A DNA stretch of 64,000 nucleotides from Paenibacillus_I sp035510375 (GCF_035510375.1 NZ_DATKHG010000072.1); one strand, 5' to 3'. Shown: positions 8,503 to 17,619, numbered from the stretch's first letter. The notes: generated from the sequence alone by a model not told the origin. A program made the numbers and translations.

Positions 8503-9756
8503 CTACTTCGTCTCGCGCCATACGTCCGCGCCGAGCACGCGCAAATTATCCACCAAGTAATCATACCCGCGATCGATGTATTCGACGCCGCTTACTTCCG
8601 TAATGCCGTCCTCGACCGTCAAGCCCGCCACGACCAGCGCCGCGCCGGCGCGCAGATCGGCCGCCTTCACCTTCGCTGCATTGAGCCTGCCGCCCTCGAT
8701 AATCGCGGAGCGCCCTTCGACGCGGATGTTCGCGCCCATGCGGACAAGCTCGGGCACATGCTTGAAGCGGTTGCTGTAAACGTAGTCGGTCAGTATACTG
8801 ACGCCGTTCGCTTGCGTCAGGAGACTGGTCATCGGGGATTGCATATCGGTCGCAAAACCGGGGTAAACGAGCGCCTTGACGTCCACCGCCTCATACGCCG
8901 GCTGTCCGACGATGCGAATTGCTTCATCCATCTCGTACACATGCACGCCCATCTCCTGCAGCTTGGCCGTGACGGCCTCCAGATGCTTGGGGATGACATT
9001 GTCCACGAGCATATCGCCGCGTGTGGCCGCGGCGGCTATCATATAGGTGGCCGCTTGAATGCGGTCGGGAATGATCGAGTGGCGGCAGCCGTGCATCGCA
9101 TCGACGCCCTCGATCCGGATCGTTTCGGTTCCGGCGCCTTTGATGCGGGCGCCCATTGCGTTCAGAAGGGTTGCTACATCTATAATTTCAGGCTCTTTTG
9201 CCGCGTTTTCGATGATCGTGGAGCCTTTGGCCCTGGAGGCCGCAAGCATGATGTTGATGGTCGCGCCGACGCTGGCCACGTCCAAATAAATTTTTGCGCC
9301 GCGAAGCTCCTTGGCGGAAATCCGGATCGATCCGTGGTCGTTGACGACCGTAGCCCCCAACGCTTCAAACCCTTTAATATGCTGATCGATCGGCCGGGGC
9401 TCGAAATTGCAGCCCCCGGGAAGCCCGATCGTCGCTTCCCCGAAACGCCCAAGCATGGCACCCATCAAATAATAAGACGCGCGAAGCAGCTTGACCTTGC
9501 CGTTCGGCATCGCCTTTGAGCGCATGCCGGACGGATCGATGACCATGGACTCTCCGTTCCACGACACCTTGCCTCCAAGCTCCTCGAGAATTTCCGAATA
9601 GACGGCCACGTCGCTCAGACGCGGCAAATTATCAAGCCGCACCTTCGTCTCGGCAAGCAGCGCCGCGGGCAGAAGCGCCACCGCGCTGTTCTTGGCCCCG
9701 CTGATCGTCACCGTACCCCGCAGCGGACTTCCGCCGCGAATCATCAACTTTTCCAT
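8503..9756 (-). CDS. murA: UDP-N-acetylglucosamine 1-carboxyvinyltransferase (MurA/MurZ)
   Basis: A 417-residue enzyme that transfers enolpyruvate from phosphoenolpyruvate to UDP-GlcNAc, the first committed step of peptidoglycan synthesis. The loop PGGCNFEPRPID carries the catalytic cysteine that fosfomycin alkylates; KNSAVALLPAALL near the N terminus is the substrate-binding segment. Its place next to fba and rho matches the second Firmicutes copy (murZ/murAB), so another murA is expected elsewhere. The ATG at 9756 follows GGGAGG; 26 upstream codons are open but lack a ribosome site. Confidence 0.97.
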   Translation of the reverse strand: MEKLMIRGGSPLRGTVTISGAKNSAVALLPAALLAETKVRLDNLPRLSDVAVYSEILEELGGKVSWNGESMVIDPSGMRSKAMPNGKVKLLRASYYLMGAMLGRFGEATIGLPGGCNFEPRPIDQHIKGFEALGATVVNDHGSIRISAKELRGAKIYLDVASVGATINIMLAASRAKGSTIIENAAKEPEIIDVATLLNAMGARIKGAGTETIRIEGVDAMHGCRHSIIPDRIQAATYMIAAAATRGDMLVDNVIPKHLEAVTAKLQEMGVHVYEMDEAIRIVGQPAYEAVDVKALVYPGFATDMQSPMTSLLTQANGVSILTDYVYSNRFKHVPELVRMGANIRVEGRSAIIEGGRLNAAKVKAADLRAGAALVVAGLTVEDGITEVSGVEYIDRGYDYLVDNLRVLGADVWRETK

Positions 9757-9900
9757 GTATCCGCTTTTCCTCCCATTCGGAAAAGAGCAAAAACCGCCTG
9801 CATCCGGCTCTATACGGCAGTGACGGCCGGACAAGGAGTCCGTCCTTATCGTGCACTCCGATCAAACCGAAAGCGGCGGTTCCTGCGCATTGCTCCGGTA

Positions 9901-10755
9901 TTACGCCTGGTTGCTGCTGCCGAACAGACGGATTTTCTCTTGCACGACGGCGACCATGGCCTTGCGGGCCGGCGTCAAGTATTTGCGCGGGTCATAGACA
10001 TTGGCGTCTTTGGCGAGCACTTCGCGGATCGCGTTCGTGCATGCGACCTGGTTCTCGGTGTTGACGTTGATTTTGCCTACGCCGGCCGCGATCGACAGCT
10101 TGATCGCCTCATCCGGCACGCCGGATCCGCCGTGAAGCACGATCGGCACCGGGATGGCCTTGGCAACCTTCTCGATGATATCGTAGTGGATCTTGGGCTC
10201 GCCTTTGTACATGCCGTGCGCCGTACCGACTGCGATCGCCAGGCAGTCCACGCCGGTTTCCTCGTAGAAACGGATCGCTTCCTCCGGCTTCGCCAGGCTT
10301 GCATTCTCCTCGTCGACGCTGATGTCATCCTCAACGCCGCCGATGGTGCCGAGCTCGCCTTCAACGGATACGCCCATCGCGTGCGCCGCTCTAACGACTT
10401 CCTTCGTCAGCTTGATGTTCTCTTCCAGCGAGTAGTGGGAACCGTCGAACATGACCGAGGAGAACCCTGCGCGGATACATTTCATCGCGACTTCGAAGCT
10501 GCTGCCGTGGTCGAGATGCAGCGCGATCGGCAGGCCGGATTGCTTGGCCGCCGCCTCGGCGAGCGCAACGGTGAATTCGATGCCCATGTACTTCAGCGCG
10601 CCTTCGCTGACGCCGTAGATGAAGGGCGATTTTTCCTGGATTGCCGCTTCCACGATCGCTTGCGCGAATTCCAGGTTGTTCATGTTGAACTGGCCGACGG
10701 CAAACTTGTTCTCTTTGGCCTTCGGCAAAAATTCGTTCATGGATACGAGTGGCAT
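9901..10755 (-). CDS. fba: Class II fructose-bisphosphate aldolase
   Basis: A 284-residue zinc-dependent aldolase starting MPLVSMNEFL. It has the class II motifs HLDHGSSFE (metal and catalytic region), YSLEENI, VEGELGTIGG and LHGGSGVPDE. It interconverts fructose 1,6-bisphosphate with glyceraldehyde 3-phosphate and dihydroxyacetone phosphate. AGGAGG lies nine bases before the ATG at 10755. It follows spo0F and has its own promoter with an overlapping palindrome. Confidence 0.98.
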   Translation of the reverse strand: MPLVSMNEFLPKAKENKFAVGQFNMNNLEFAQAIVEAAIQEKSPFIYGVSEGALKYMGIEFTVALAEAAAKQSGLPIALHLDHGSSFEVAMKCIRAGFSSVMFDGSHYSLEENIKLTKEVVRAAHAMGVSVEGELGTIGGVEDDISVDEENASLAKPEEAIRFYEETGVDCLAIAVGTAHGMYKGEPKIHYDIIEKVAKAIPVPIVLHGGSGVPDEAIKLSIAAGVGKINVNTENQVACTNAIREVLAKDANVYDPRKYLTPARKAMVAVVQEKIRLFGSSNQA

Positions 10756-10813
10756 GGTTTCTTTCCTCCTAAGTACCTTGTTTTCAAGCCCGTACGACTT
10801 GTCATACTGAGAC

Positions 10814-10842
10814 ATTATACCACAACCGGACGAGTTGTGGTA
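10814..10842 (-). promoter_or_regulatory. fba promoter with overlapping palindromic operator
   Basis: On the minus strand a perfect TATAAT lies at 10814-10819. The region just upstream is a perfect inverted repeat, TACCACAAC (818-826 of this kb) and GTTGTGGTA (834-842), with a 7-base spacer. The palindrome overlaps the -10 and fills the promoter spacer, while no good -35 hexamer is present, the pattern of a repressor or activator site. Confidence 0.65.
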
Positions 10843-10888
10843 ATGATCGAAAGAACAGACAAACCACCTTCAGTATGCCGCGAAGAGC

Positions 10889-10919
10889 AAAAGAAAATCG
10901 GGCCCTTCTAGGACCCGAT
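10889..10919 (-). terminator. terminator overlapping the spo0F stop codon
   Basis: Minus-strand stem ATCGGGTCC / GGGCCCGAT with a 5-base loop containing the TAG stop, followed by TTTCTTTT. Confidence 0.8.
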
Positions 10920-11306
10920 CGCATATTTGCTGTTCGATTCTCCGCCGCGCAGCTGCATGTTTACGGCCATCCGCATCTCGTCGATATCGAAAGGCTTCGT
11001 GAAATGCATAAGCGCTCCCAGATCGGTCGCCTCTTTAATCATATCCAGCTCGCCGTAAGCCGTCATCATGATCACTTTGATCTCCCGGTCGATCGCCTTG
11101 ACATGCTTCAGGATTTCCAGGCCGTCCATCCCCGGTATCTTCATATCGAGCAGGACGAGATCCGGCGACTCCTTCTTGACGATCTCGAGCGCCAGCTTGC
11201 CGTTGGACGCCTGGAAAGTCGTGTAACCCTCGCTGTTGAACACTTCCATAAGCAGAATGCGAATGCCGTTCTGGTCGTCCACGATCAATACCTTTTTGTC
11301 ATCCAT
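10908..11306 (-). CDS. spo0F: Sporulation response regulator Spo0F
   Basis: A 132-residue single-domain receiver. The acidic pair DD (10-11), phospho-acceptor D54, T82 and K104 are all present and at the exact positions of B. subtilis Spo0F. It receives phosphate from sporulation kinases and passes it to Spo0B and then Spo0A. The last dozen residues (LRGGESNSKYAIGS) extend past the usual end. The pyrG-spo0F-fba order supports the call. GGGAGG precedes the ATG, and a sigma-H-like promoter lies upstream. Confidence 0.96.
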   Translation of the reverse strand: MDDKKVLIVDDQNGIRILLMEVFNSEGYTTFQASNGKLALEIVKKESPDLVLLDMKIPGMDGLEILKHVKAIDREIKVIMMTAYGELDMIKEATDLGALMHFTKPFDIDEMRMAVNMQLRGGESNSKYAIGS

Positions 11307-11373
11307 CTATAATTACCTCCCACATTGAGCAAAACCAAAAGAGTCATCGGCCAACTCTTCCATATGGGTAACT

Positions 11374-11402
11374 ATATTCGAGGCATTCGGCTCTAATCCT
11401 GC
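11374..11402 (-). promoter_or_regulatory. sigma-H-type promoter of spo0F
   Basis: On the minus strand GCAGGATTA (11394-11402) is followed after about 14 bases by GAATAT (11374-11379), matching the sigma-H pattern RNAGGAWWW-N11/12-RNNGAATWW at all but one defined position. Sigma-H transcription of spo0F is known in B. subtilis. Confidence 0.65.
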
Positions 11403-11453
11403 CGCTTTGGAAAAAAAGTCCTTTTCTTCTTATATTTCGTTCGCGGCCTTGAT

Positions 11454-13058
11454 TTACTTGCCTGCGTTGGCTAAAGAGGCACGCACGAAATCGCGGAAAA
11501 GCGGCTGCGGCCGGTTCGGCCTGGACGTAAACTCCGGATGGAATTGCACGGCCAGAAACCAGGGATGGTCCGCCAACTCGACCATTTCCACCAGGCGGCC
11601 GTCAGGCGAGGTGCCCGATACGCGAAGGCCGGACTTCTCGATGCTCTCACGGTATTCATTATTTACCTCATACCGGTGCCGGTGACGCTCATATACCAGC
11701 TCGTCGTCGTAAGCTTTCTCCGCGAGCGAGCCCGGCACCAGCTTGCAAGGATACAAACCGAGGCGCATCGTCCCGCCCAGGTCCTCGATATCGCGCTGCT
11801 CCGGCAGCAGGTCGATGACCGGATACGGCGTTGCCGGATCGATCTCCGAGCTGTTGGCGCCGGCCAAGCCCGTTATATTGCGCGCATATTCGATGACCGC
11901 CACCTGCATGCCGAGGCAAATGCCGAAGAACGGCACCTTGCGCTCGCGCGCGTAGCGGATCGTCGTGATTTTGCCCTCGATGCCCCGGTCGCCGAAGCCG
12001 CCGGGCACAAGTATGCCGTCCACGCCCTGCAGCTTGTCCGCCACATTCTCGGACGTTACTTCCTCCGCGTTCACCCAGCGCACATTCACTTCCGCGTCGG
12101 CGTCGATCCCCGCATGCCCGAGCGACTCTACGATGCTCAGGTACGCGTCATGCAGCGCCACGTATTTGCCGACAATCGCAATCTCCACCGTTTTGTCAAG
12201 CGACTTGACGCGCCGAACGAGATTTTCCCATTCGGTCATGTCCGGCTGCGGCGCGTTGAGCTTCAGATGATTGACGACGATGTCGTCCAGCCCTTCCTCG
12301 CGGAGATTGAGCGGCACCTCGTACAGCGTCGCGGCGTCGCGGCACTCGACGACCGCGCGCTCGTCCACGTCGCAGAACTGGGCGATTTTCCGCTTCAGGT
12401 CGTCTGCAAGCGGATATTCCGTGCGGCATACGATCACGTTCGGCTGGATGCCGATGCTGCGCAGCTCCTTGACGCTGTGCTGGGTCGGCTTCGTCTTCAC
12501 CTCGCCGGCCGCTTTGATGTAAGGAATGAGCGTCACGTGGATATACATGACATTGTCCCGGCCGATGTCGCTTTTGATCTGGCGGATCGCCTCCAGGAAC
12601 GGCAAGCTCTCGATATCGCCGACGGTGCCGCCGATCTCCGTGATGACGATGTCCGAGCCCGCTTCCTTGCCCGCGCGGAACACCCGCTCCTTGATTTCGT
12701 TCGTAATGTGCGGAATCACCTGGACGGTGCCGCCCAAATATTCGCCGCGCCGTTCCTTCGTAATGACGGTCGAATAGATTTTTCCTGTGGTGACGTTGCT
12801 GTTCTTGGAGAGGTTGATGTCGATAAAGCGCTCGTAATGGCCGAGGTCCAGATCCGTTTCCGCGCCGTCGTCGGTAACGAACACCTCGCCGTGCTGATAA
12901 GGACTCATGGTGCCGGGGTCGACGTTGATGTACGGATCGAACTTCTGAATCGTTACCTTAAGCCCCCGGTTTTTGAGCAGTCTGCCCAAAGAGGCCGCGG
13001 TAATGCCTTTACCGAGCGACGAAACGACGCCGCCGGTTACAAAAATGTATTTAGTCAC
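11454..13058 (-). CDS. pyrG: CTP synthase
   Basis: A 534-residue enzyme making CTP from UTP, ATP and glutamine. The N-terminal synthetase domain begins TKYIFVTGGVVSSLGKG (ATP-binding loop); the C-terminal class I glutaminase has GICLGMQ (nucleophile Cys) and HPEF. The start is GTG at 13058 with GGAGGG nine bases upstream; upstream codons are open to 13184 but lack a site. It follows rpoE as in B. subtilis. The short leader shows no GGGC start or attenuator hairpin of the type that controls B. subtilis pyrG. Confidence 0.98.
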   Translation of the reverse strand: MTKYIFVTGGVVSSLGKGITAASLGRLLKNRGLKVTIQKFDPYINVDPGTMSPYQHGEVFVTDDGAETDLDLGHYERFIDINLSKNSNVTTGKIYSTVITKERRGEYLGGTVQVIPHITNEIKERVFRAGKEAGSDIVITEIGGTVGDIESLPFLEAIRQIKSDIGRDNVMYIHVTLIPYIKAAGEVKTKPTQHSVKELRSIGIQPNVIVCRTEYPLADDLKRKIAQFCDVDERAVVECRDAATLYEVPLNLREEGLDDIVVNHLKLNAPQPDMTEWENLVRRVKSLDKTVEIAIVGKYVALHDAYLSIVESLGHAGIDADAEVNVRWVNAEEVTSENVADKLQGVDGILVPGGFGDRGIEGKITTIRYARERKVPFFGICLGMQVAVIEYARNITGLAGANSSEIDPATPYPVIDLLPEQRDIEDLGGTMRLGLYPCKLVPGSLAEKAYDDELVYERHRHRYEVNNEYRESIEKSGLRVSGTSPDGRLVEMVELADHPWFLAVQFHPEFTSRPNRPQPLFRDFVRASLANAGK

Positions 13059-13169
13059 GTGATGATACCCTCCAAGCTCCAAGTTAGTATATAGGATTGC
13101 CCATAAGCGGAAGCGGTTATCGCTTTCGAATCGGGATCGTCTCCAGGCAGTCGGGGCCCTCCGGAAAAA

Positions 13170-13205
13170 CAAAAAAAGTGACACCCGTTTCCACGGGGCA
13201 CTTTT
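13170..13205 (-). terminator. terminator after rpoE
   Basis: Minus-strand stem AAAGTGCCCCGT / ACGGGTGTCACTTT with loop GGAA and a seven-T run. Confidence 0.85.
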
Positions 13206-13311
13206 CGTATCGAACGCTCATTTTATTTCCGCAATTCTAAAGCCCATGCAATAGTTTACTCTGTCGACCTTGCGCTGTCAAGGGAAGGAAAGTCCGAGCC
13301 GGGTCCGAGCC

Positions 13312-13893
13312 CTACCGCTCGTCCTCGTTGTCATCGTCGTCGACGGATTCATCGAACTCGCCGGCCTCTCCGTCGGCCTCTTCGGCAAGCTCCTCGCCGT
13401 CAAGCGCTTCCTCTTCGATCTCCTCGTCGTCGATCGCGACTTCTTCGTCGACCTCGGCATCCTCCTCGGAATCGCCGAAATCTTCGCGGTCCTCATCGTA
13501 CATATCGTAGTCCTCTTCGTCCGCCACGTAGGTTTCTTCCTCATCATCCGCGAACATTTCCTCATCGTCGTCATCGTCGTCGTTGATGATGCGCGGACGC
13601 TTGGCGTTGCCGACCGGATCTTCGGACTTGTCGACCGGATACCAGCGCTTCAGCCCCCACATGTTGCTGCCGACGCAAGCGAAACGGCCGTCGATATTGA
13701 TTTCGGTATATACTTGCGCGATCACGTCGTTAAGCTGTTCGGCCGACAATCCGCGAATCTTCGCAATCTCCATGATCAAATCCCGGTAATACATCGGGGA
13801 GTTCATCGATTTCAACGCTTCGAACGCCAAATCGACCATCGGCATCTCCCGCACCCGTTCGGGATCGAGCTTCAAGTTGATCTCGCCGCCCAT
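13312..13893 (-). CDS. rpoE: RNA polymerase delta subunit
   Basis: A 193-residue protein with the folded N-terminal HARE-HTH domain (DLAFEALKSMNSPMYYRDLI) over the first ~90 residues and a C-terminal half made almost only of Asp and Glu. Delta displaces nucleic acid from RNA polymerase and with HelD aids recycling. The acidic tail here is about 90 residues. Start ATG 13893 follows AGAGG by nine bases; an ATG three codons upstream abuts that site and is unlikely. The rpoE-pyrG order is conserved in Bacillales. Confidence 0.95.
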   Translation of the reverse strand: MGGEINLKLDPERVREMPMVDLAFEALKSMNSPMYYRDLIMEIAKIRGLSAEQLNDVIAQVYTEINIDGRFACVGSNMWGLKRWYPVDKSEDPVGNAKRPRIINDDDDDDEEMFADDEEETYVADEEDYDMYDEDREDFGDSEEDAEVDEEVAIDDEEIEEEALDGEELAEEADGEAGEFDESVDDDDNEDER

Positions 13894-14110
13894 AGGACAC
13901 ATCCTCTCACGCGTATCTGCTGCGGCTGACCCGGCAAGGGACAGCCGTATTCCATCCATTATCAACCTATAGTAAACCTTATTTCCCTGCAAAAAGCAAG
14001 CGCCAAAGAAGAGAGCACACGAAGAAATCCCCAAACGCGTCGCGAATCCTTGCAGCGTAATCCGATGACCGGACGGGGATCCCGGAAGGTGGAGTAAATT
14101 ATTTTCTAAC

Positions 14111-14145
14111 GAAGAAAGCGAAGGGAGGCGCCCTTCGCTCTTCGA
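14111..14145. other. long inverted repeat in the rpoE / S8 protease intergenic region
   Basis: AGCGAAGGG (14117-14125) and CCCTTCGCT (14131-14139) with a 5-base spacer, extended by CGAAGA / CTTCG with a bulge. There is no clean T tract on either side. The stretch 13894-14343 otherwise holds only this hairpin, a second terminator and weak promoter-like sequence for rpoE. Confidence 0.5.
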
Positions 14146-14261
14146 CTGTATCCTTCCGAACGCCCCGCCAGAAGGAGGCTTGTGCAAAAAGAGCCCGCCG
14201 GACTCTCCCTCCATCGTATGTGAACGTGCCCGGTTTGACACGGCGCGGCGCCTAATTCCGA

Positions 14262-14286
14262 AAAAAAAGGCCGCTTGCTCAAGCGG
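14262..14286 (-). terminator. leftward terminator upstream of the S8 protease gene
   Basis: Minus-strand CCGCTT GAGC AAGCGG followed by CC and eight T residues. The only leftward transcription that can reach it comes from the argS operon through the whole opposite-strand protease gene. Confidence 0.7.
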
Positions 14287-14343
14287 GTGGAGACGCGCCT
14301 TCATACTATAGTGCAGCATGTTCCACCCGGGAGGGAGCCAGAC

Positions 14344-15480
14344 ATGGACATCACCCGTTTTCTCCAATGGCTGCAAGATGCCGCCTCCGGCTCGGGCGCG
14401 CCGATGAAGCGGCGCATCATCCGCTTCCAGAGCCGGAGCGACTGCCGCCGCTTCATCGAGGAATGGGCGAAGCACGCCTCCGCCCAACCGACGCTGCAGG
14501 GCATCCGCCCCATGCGGCTCATTCACGCGGTATGCTGCGAGCTCCCCGAGGACGAACCCCCCGCCCGGCTGGCCGGGCTTTGCACGATCGAGCCGGATGT
14601 CCGGATCGCCTTGCACGGCTCCGCCCGCAAGTCCGACGAATTCGAAAAGGGCATCCCCTGGGGGGTCCGGCAAATCAAGGCGCCCTCCATATGGCATGTG
14701 ACGACAGGCCACCGCATTAAGGTCGGGGTGATCGATACCGGGATTGATTTCAGCCATCCGGATCTGCGCCATTCGGTTTCGCGCGGCATCAACCTGCTTG
14801 TCCGAAGCATGCTGCCCCACGACGACAACGGCCACGGCACGCACATCGCCGGCACGATCGCCGCCGCCAACCGGCTTCAGGGCATGATCGGGGTCGCGCC
14901 GAGATCCTTGATTCATCCGGTAAAAGCATTCGACCATAACGGAACCGCTTTCGTCTCGGACATTATTCTCGGCATCGAGTGGTGCGTCCGCCACCGCATG
15001 GACGTCATCAACATGAGCTTCGGCATGAAAAAACGCAGCAAGGCGCTGCTGACCGCCGTCATGAACGCCTATAACGCGGGCGTGATCATCGTCGCGTCTT
15101 CAGGCAACGACGGGAAAAACAAGTCAATCGACTATCCCGCCCGTTTCCCGCAGACGGTATCCGTCGGCGCCACCAACAAGCTTCGCCGCATCGCGCCGTT
15201 CAGCAACCGCGGGAGCCTGATCGACATCTATGCGCCCGGCGACAAGATCGTCTCCGCCTGGCTGCGCGGCAATTACAACGAAATGAGCGGCACCTCGATG
15301 GCGACCTCGCACGTCTCGGGAGCGATCGCCCTGCTGCTCGCCCACCGCCCGGGCTTATCCCCCGCCGAGATCAAGGCCATCCTGAAGAAATCGACCCAGC
15401 CGCTCAGAGGCAGCAAAGCTCCCCGGCGCACCGGAGAGCTTGACATTGCCCGCATGATGCAAGCCGCCGCGCAAACCTGA
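14344..15480 (+). CDS. S8 family serine peptidase (subtilase)
   Basis: A 378-residue subtilisin-family protease. The catalytic triad is complete: Asp131 in VIDTGIDFSH, His164 in DNGHGTHIAG and Ser318 in GTSMA, with the oxyanion Asn in SSGNDG. Residues ~1-110 look like an inhibitor-I9-type propeptide. No signal peptide is evident, so it may act inside the cell or be exported unconventionally. ATG 14344 follows GGGAGGG by six bases. It is convergent with argS, only 13 bases from its end. A sporulation-like -10 (CATACTA) precedes it at about 14303 but no matching -35 was found. Confidence 0.92.
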   Translation: MDITRFLQWLQDAASGSGAPMKRRIIRFQSRSDCRRFIEEWAKHASAQPTLQGIRPMRLIHAVCCELPEDEPPARLAGLCTIEPDVRIALHGSARKSDEFEKGIPWGVRQIKAPSIWHVTTGHRIKVGVIDTGIDFSHPDLRHSVSRGINLLVRSMLPHDDNGHGTHIAGTIAAANRLQGMIGVAPRSLIHPVKAFDHNGTAFVSDIILGIEWCVRHRMDVINMSFGMKKRSKALLTAVMNAYNAGVIIVASSGNDGKNKSIDYPARFPQTVSVGATNKLRRIAPFSNRGSLIDIYAPGDKIVSAWLRGNYNEMSGTSMATSHVSGAIALLLAHRPGLSPAEIKAILKKSTQPLRGSKAPRRTGELDIARMMQAAAQT

Positions 15481-15493
15481 CGAGCGGCTCGCT

Positions 15494-17182
15494 TTACATA
15501 CGCTCCGGCGCGGAAACGCCGACGAGCCGGAGCACGTTCGCGATCGCGGTCCGGACGGCGGCCAGCAGAGCCAGCCGGGCAGCGGTCTGGTCCGCATCTT
15601 CCGCGATGACCCGCTCGGCCCTGTAGTAGCTGTGGAAAAGCGCCGCGAGCTCATAGACGTAGCGGATGAGCCGGTGCGGGGCGTACTGGGCGGCTGCGTC
15701 CGCAACCTCCTGCGGCAGCTCGCCGATTTTGCGCAGCAGATCGAATTCCGCTTCGTGCTTCAGCTTGGACAAGTCCGCGCTCCCGTGGTCGACCGCAATC
15801 CCCTGCTCCTCGGCCTGCCGGAAAACGCTGCAAATCCGCGCATGCGCATATTGCACATAGAAGACAGGATTCTCGTTGGACGTCGAAATCGCCAGGTCCA
15901 TGTCGAAATCGAGGTGCGAATCCATGCTGCGCATCGTGAAGAAATAGCGGATCGCGTCGACGCCGACCTCGTCCATCAGGTCCTCCATCGTCACGGCCTT
16001 GCCGGTTCGCTTGGACATTTTCACCTTCTCGCCGTCCTGGTAGAGGCTCACCATCTGCGCGATCAGCACGACCAGCTTGTCCGGATCGTTGCCGAGCGCG
16101 GCCATCGCGGCCTTCACGCGGGGGATGTAACCGTGGTGGTCGGCGCCCCAAATATTGATCATCCGGTCGTAGCCCCGGTTGTACTTGTCCCGGTGATAGG
16201 CGATGTCCGGCGTCAGATAGGTGTACGAGCCGTCGTTCTTGACGAGCACGCGGTTTTTGTCGTCGCCGTACTGCATCGTGGACAGCCACGTTGCGCCTTC
16301 CTCCTCATAAACCATGCCGCGCTCCCGCAGCGCCTCCAGCGCCTGTTCGACCTGTCCGCTCTCGTAAAGCGACGTTTCGCTGTACCAGCTGTCGAAGGGA
16401 ACGCGGAAGCGGCCGAGGTCGCGCTTGATTTTGTCGAGCTCGCGCTCGAGCCCGTAGGAACGGAAATAGGCGAACCGCTCATCGTCCGGCAGGCCGAGCA
16501 GCCTGTCGCCCTCCGTTTCAGCCAGCGCCTTGGCGAAGCCGACGATATCCTCGCCGTAGTAGCCGTCCTCCGGCATTTCCGCCTCGAGGCCGAGCGCCTG
16601 CTTGTACCGGGCTTCGATGGATTTCGCCAGATTGGCGACCTGATTGCCGGCGTCGTTAATGTAATATTCGCGCGTCACGGCGTAGCCGGCGAAACCGAGC
16701 ACATTGCACAGCGCGTCGCCGACCGCCGCGCCGCGCGCATGTCCGAGGTGCAGGCTGCCGGTCGGATTGGCGCTGACGAATTCCACCTGCACGCAGGCGC
16801 CGCCGCCGGTATCGATGCGGCCGTAGTCCGCCCCGGCGGCCAGCACCTCATGCACGATCGGGTACAGATAACTTTTCTCCAGCCGGAAGTTGATGAAGCC
16901 CGGCCCCGCGATTTCCGCCGATTCGATCGACGCGGCGGCTTTGTCGAGATGCTCCAGGATCGCCTCGGCGATCTGGCGCGGATTGCGCTTGGCCAGCTTC
17001 GTAAGCTGCATGGCGGCGTTGGTCGCAAGATCGCCGTGCGTCTTATCCTTCGGCACTTCGATGACGAACGCGGGCAGCTCATCCCGCGACACCAGCCCCG
17101 CCACCACGACCGCGTCCGCGATCGCGCCCTTCACTTTCTGGTGCAATTGCTCCAGCACATTTCCATTCCCATTGCCACTCAT
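15494..17182 (-). CDS. argS: Arginyl-tRNA synthetase, copy 1
   Basis: A 562-residue class I synthetase charging tRNA-Arg. It has the N-terminal Add1-like domain, the signature SANPTGSLHLGHARG (HIGH motif), KMSKRTGK near residue 390 and an anticodon-binding C-terminal domain ending in the typical Met. It is followed in the operon direction by no local terminator. The ATG overlaps the ywiB stop by four bases. A second, clearly different argS lies upstream in the same operon; this copy carries the canonical KMSK lysine loop and is the one in the ywiB-argS order of B. subtilis. Confidence 0.97.
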   Translation of the reverse strand: MSGNGNGNVLEQLHQKVKGAIADAVVVAGLVSRDELPAFVIEVPKDKTHGDLATNAAMQLTKLAKRNPRQIAEAILEHLDKAAASIESAEIAGPGFINFRLEKSYLYPIVHEVLAAGADYGRIDTGGGACVQVEFVSANPTGSLHLGHARGAAVGDALCNVLGFAGYAVTREYYINDAGNQVANLAKSIEARYKQALGLEAEMPEDGYYGEDIVGFAKALAETEGDRLLGLPDDERFAYFRSYGLERELDKIKRDLGRFRVPFDSWYSETSLYESGQVEQALEALRERGMVYEEEGATWLSTMQYGDDKNRVLVKNDGSYTYLTPDIAYHRDKYNRGYDRMINIWGADHHGYIPRVKAAMAALGNDPDKLVVLIAQMVSLYQDGEKVKMSKRTGKAVTMEDLMDEVGVDAIRYFFTMRSMDSHLDFDMDLAISTSNENPVFYVQYAHARICSVFRQAEEQGIAVDHGSADLSKLKHEAEFDLLRKIGELPQEVADAAAQYAPHRLIRYVYELAALFHSYYRAERVIAEDADQTAARLALLAAVRTAIANVLRLVGVSAPERM

Positions 17183-17619
17183 TCGGATAGTTCCTCCCGT
17201 AAACTCAGCTTGATCTCAAAACGGCCCGCAGGCTGTCCGTTTACTTTCAATTTATAGACCCAACGCAGCCGCAGCGGAAAAGGACCGTTCGCCCAATCCC
17301 CCGGGTCGGCCTTCACGACCGTCGTCTTCGTCTCCAGCTCCAGATCGGCGGCCCGGGAGCGATAGCGCCCCGCCGTGACGCGGCCCGCCGCGAACGACTG
17401 CTCGCCGTCCACCGCGCCGCGCCTTACGATCCGCAGCTCCCGTCCGTCCCACCGTACGGTCGTCCCGATATGCGCCTCGGCCTCCGACCGGTCCTCATAA
17501 CGGACATAGACGGCATTAGGCTTGCGGTACAAGGTTCCCGCATACTCTCGGCGCTCGGACTTGCCGCCGTCCTGACGGCTTTCGAGCGTCACCAGCACGC
17601 GAACCGGATCGTCGTTCAT
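17179..17619 (-). CDS. ywiB: DUF1934 family protein YwiB
   Basis: A 146-residue beta-rich protein of the calycin-like DUF1934/YwiB family, recognised by its conserved place next to argS and by its strand pattern ending LRLRWVYKLKVNGQPAGRFEIKLSL. Function unknown. It starts with ATG at 17619 and ends in an ATGA overlap with the downstream argS. It is sandwiched between the two argS copies, which suggests one transcript for all three genes. Confidence 0.8.
   Translation of the reverse strand: MNDDPVRVLVTLESRQDGGKSERREYAGTLYRKPNAVYVRYEDRSEAEAHIGTTVRWDGRELRIVRRGAVDGEQSFAAGRVTAGRYRSRAADLELETKTTVVKADPGDWANGPFPLRLRWVYKLKVNGQPAGRFEIKLSLREELSE

Noticed and set aside
13059..13170. pyrG attenuator with GGGC slippage start as in B. 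subtilis
   Set aside because: No GGGC near the likely start and no terminator hairpin between promoter and GTG.
14303..14312. Sporulation promoter of the S8 protease
   Set aside because: A CATACTATA -10 is present but no matching -35 for sigma-E, F, G or K at the right distance.
13312..14994. Long minus-strand frame extending rpoE upstream to 14994
   Set aside because: The part before 13893 is antisense to the protease gene and crosses a terminator; the real start has its own ribosome site.
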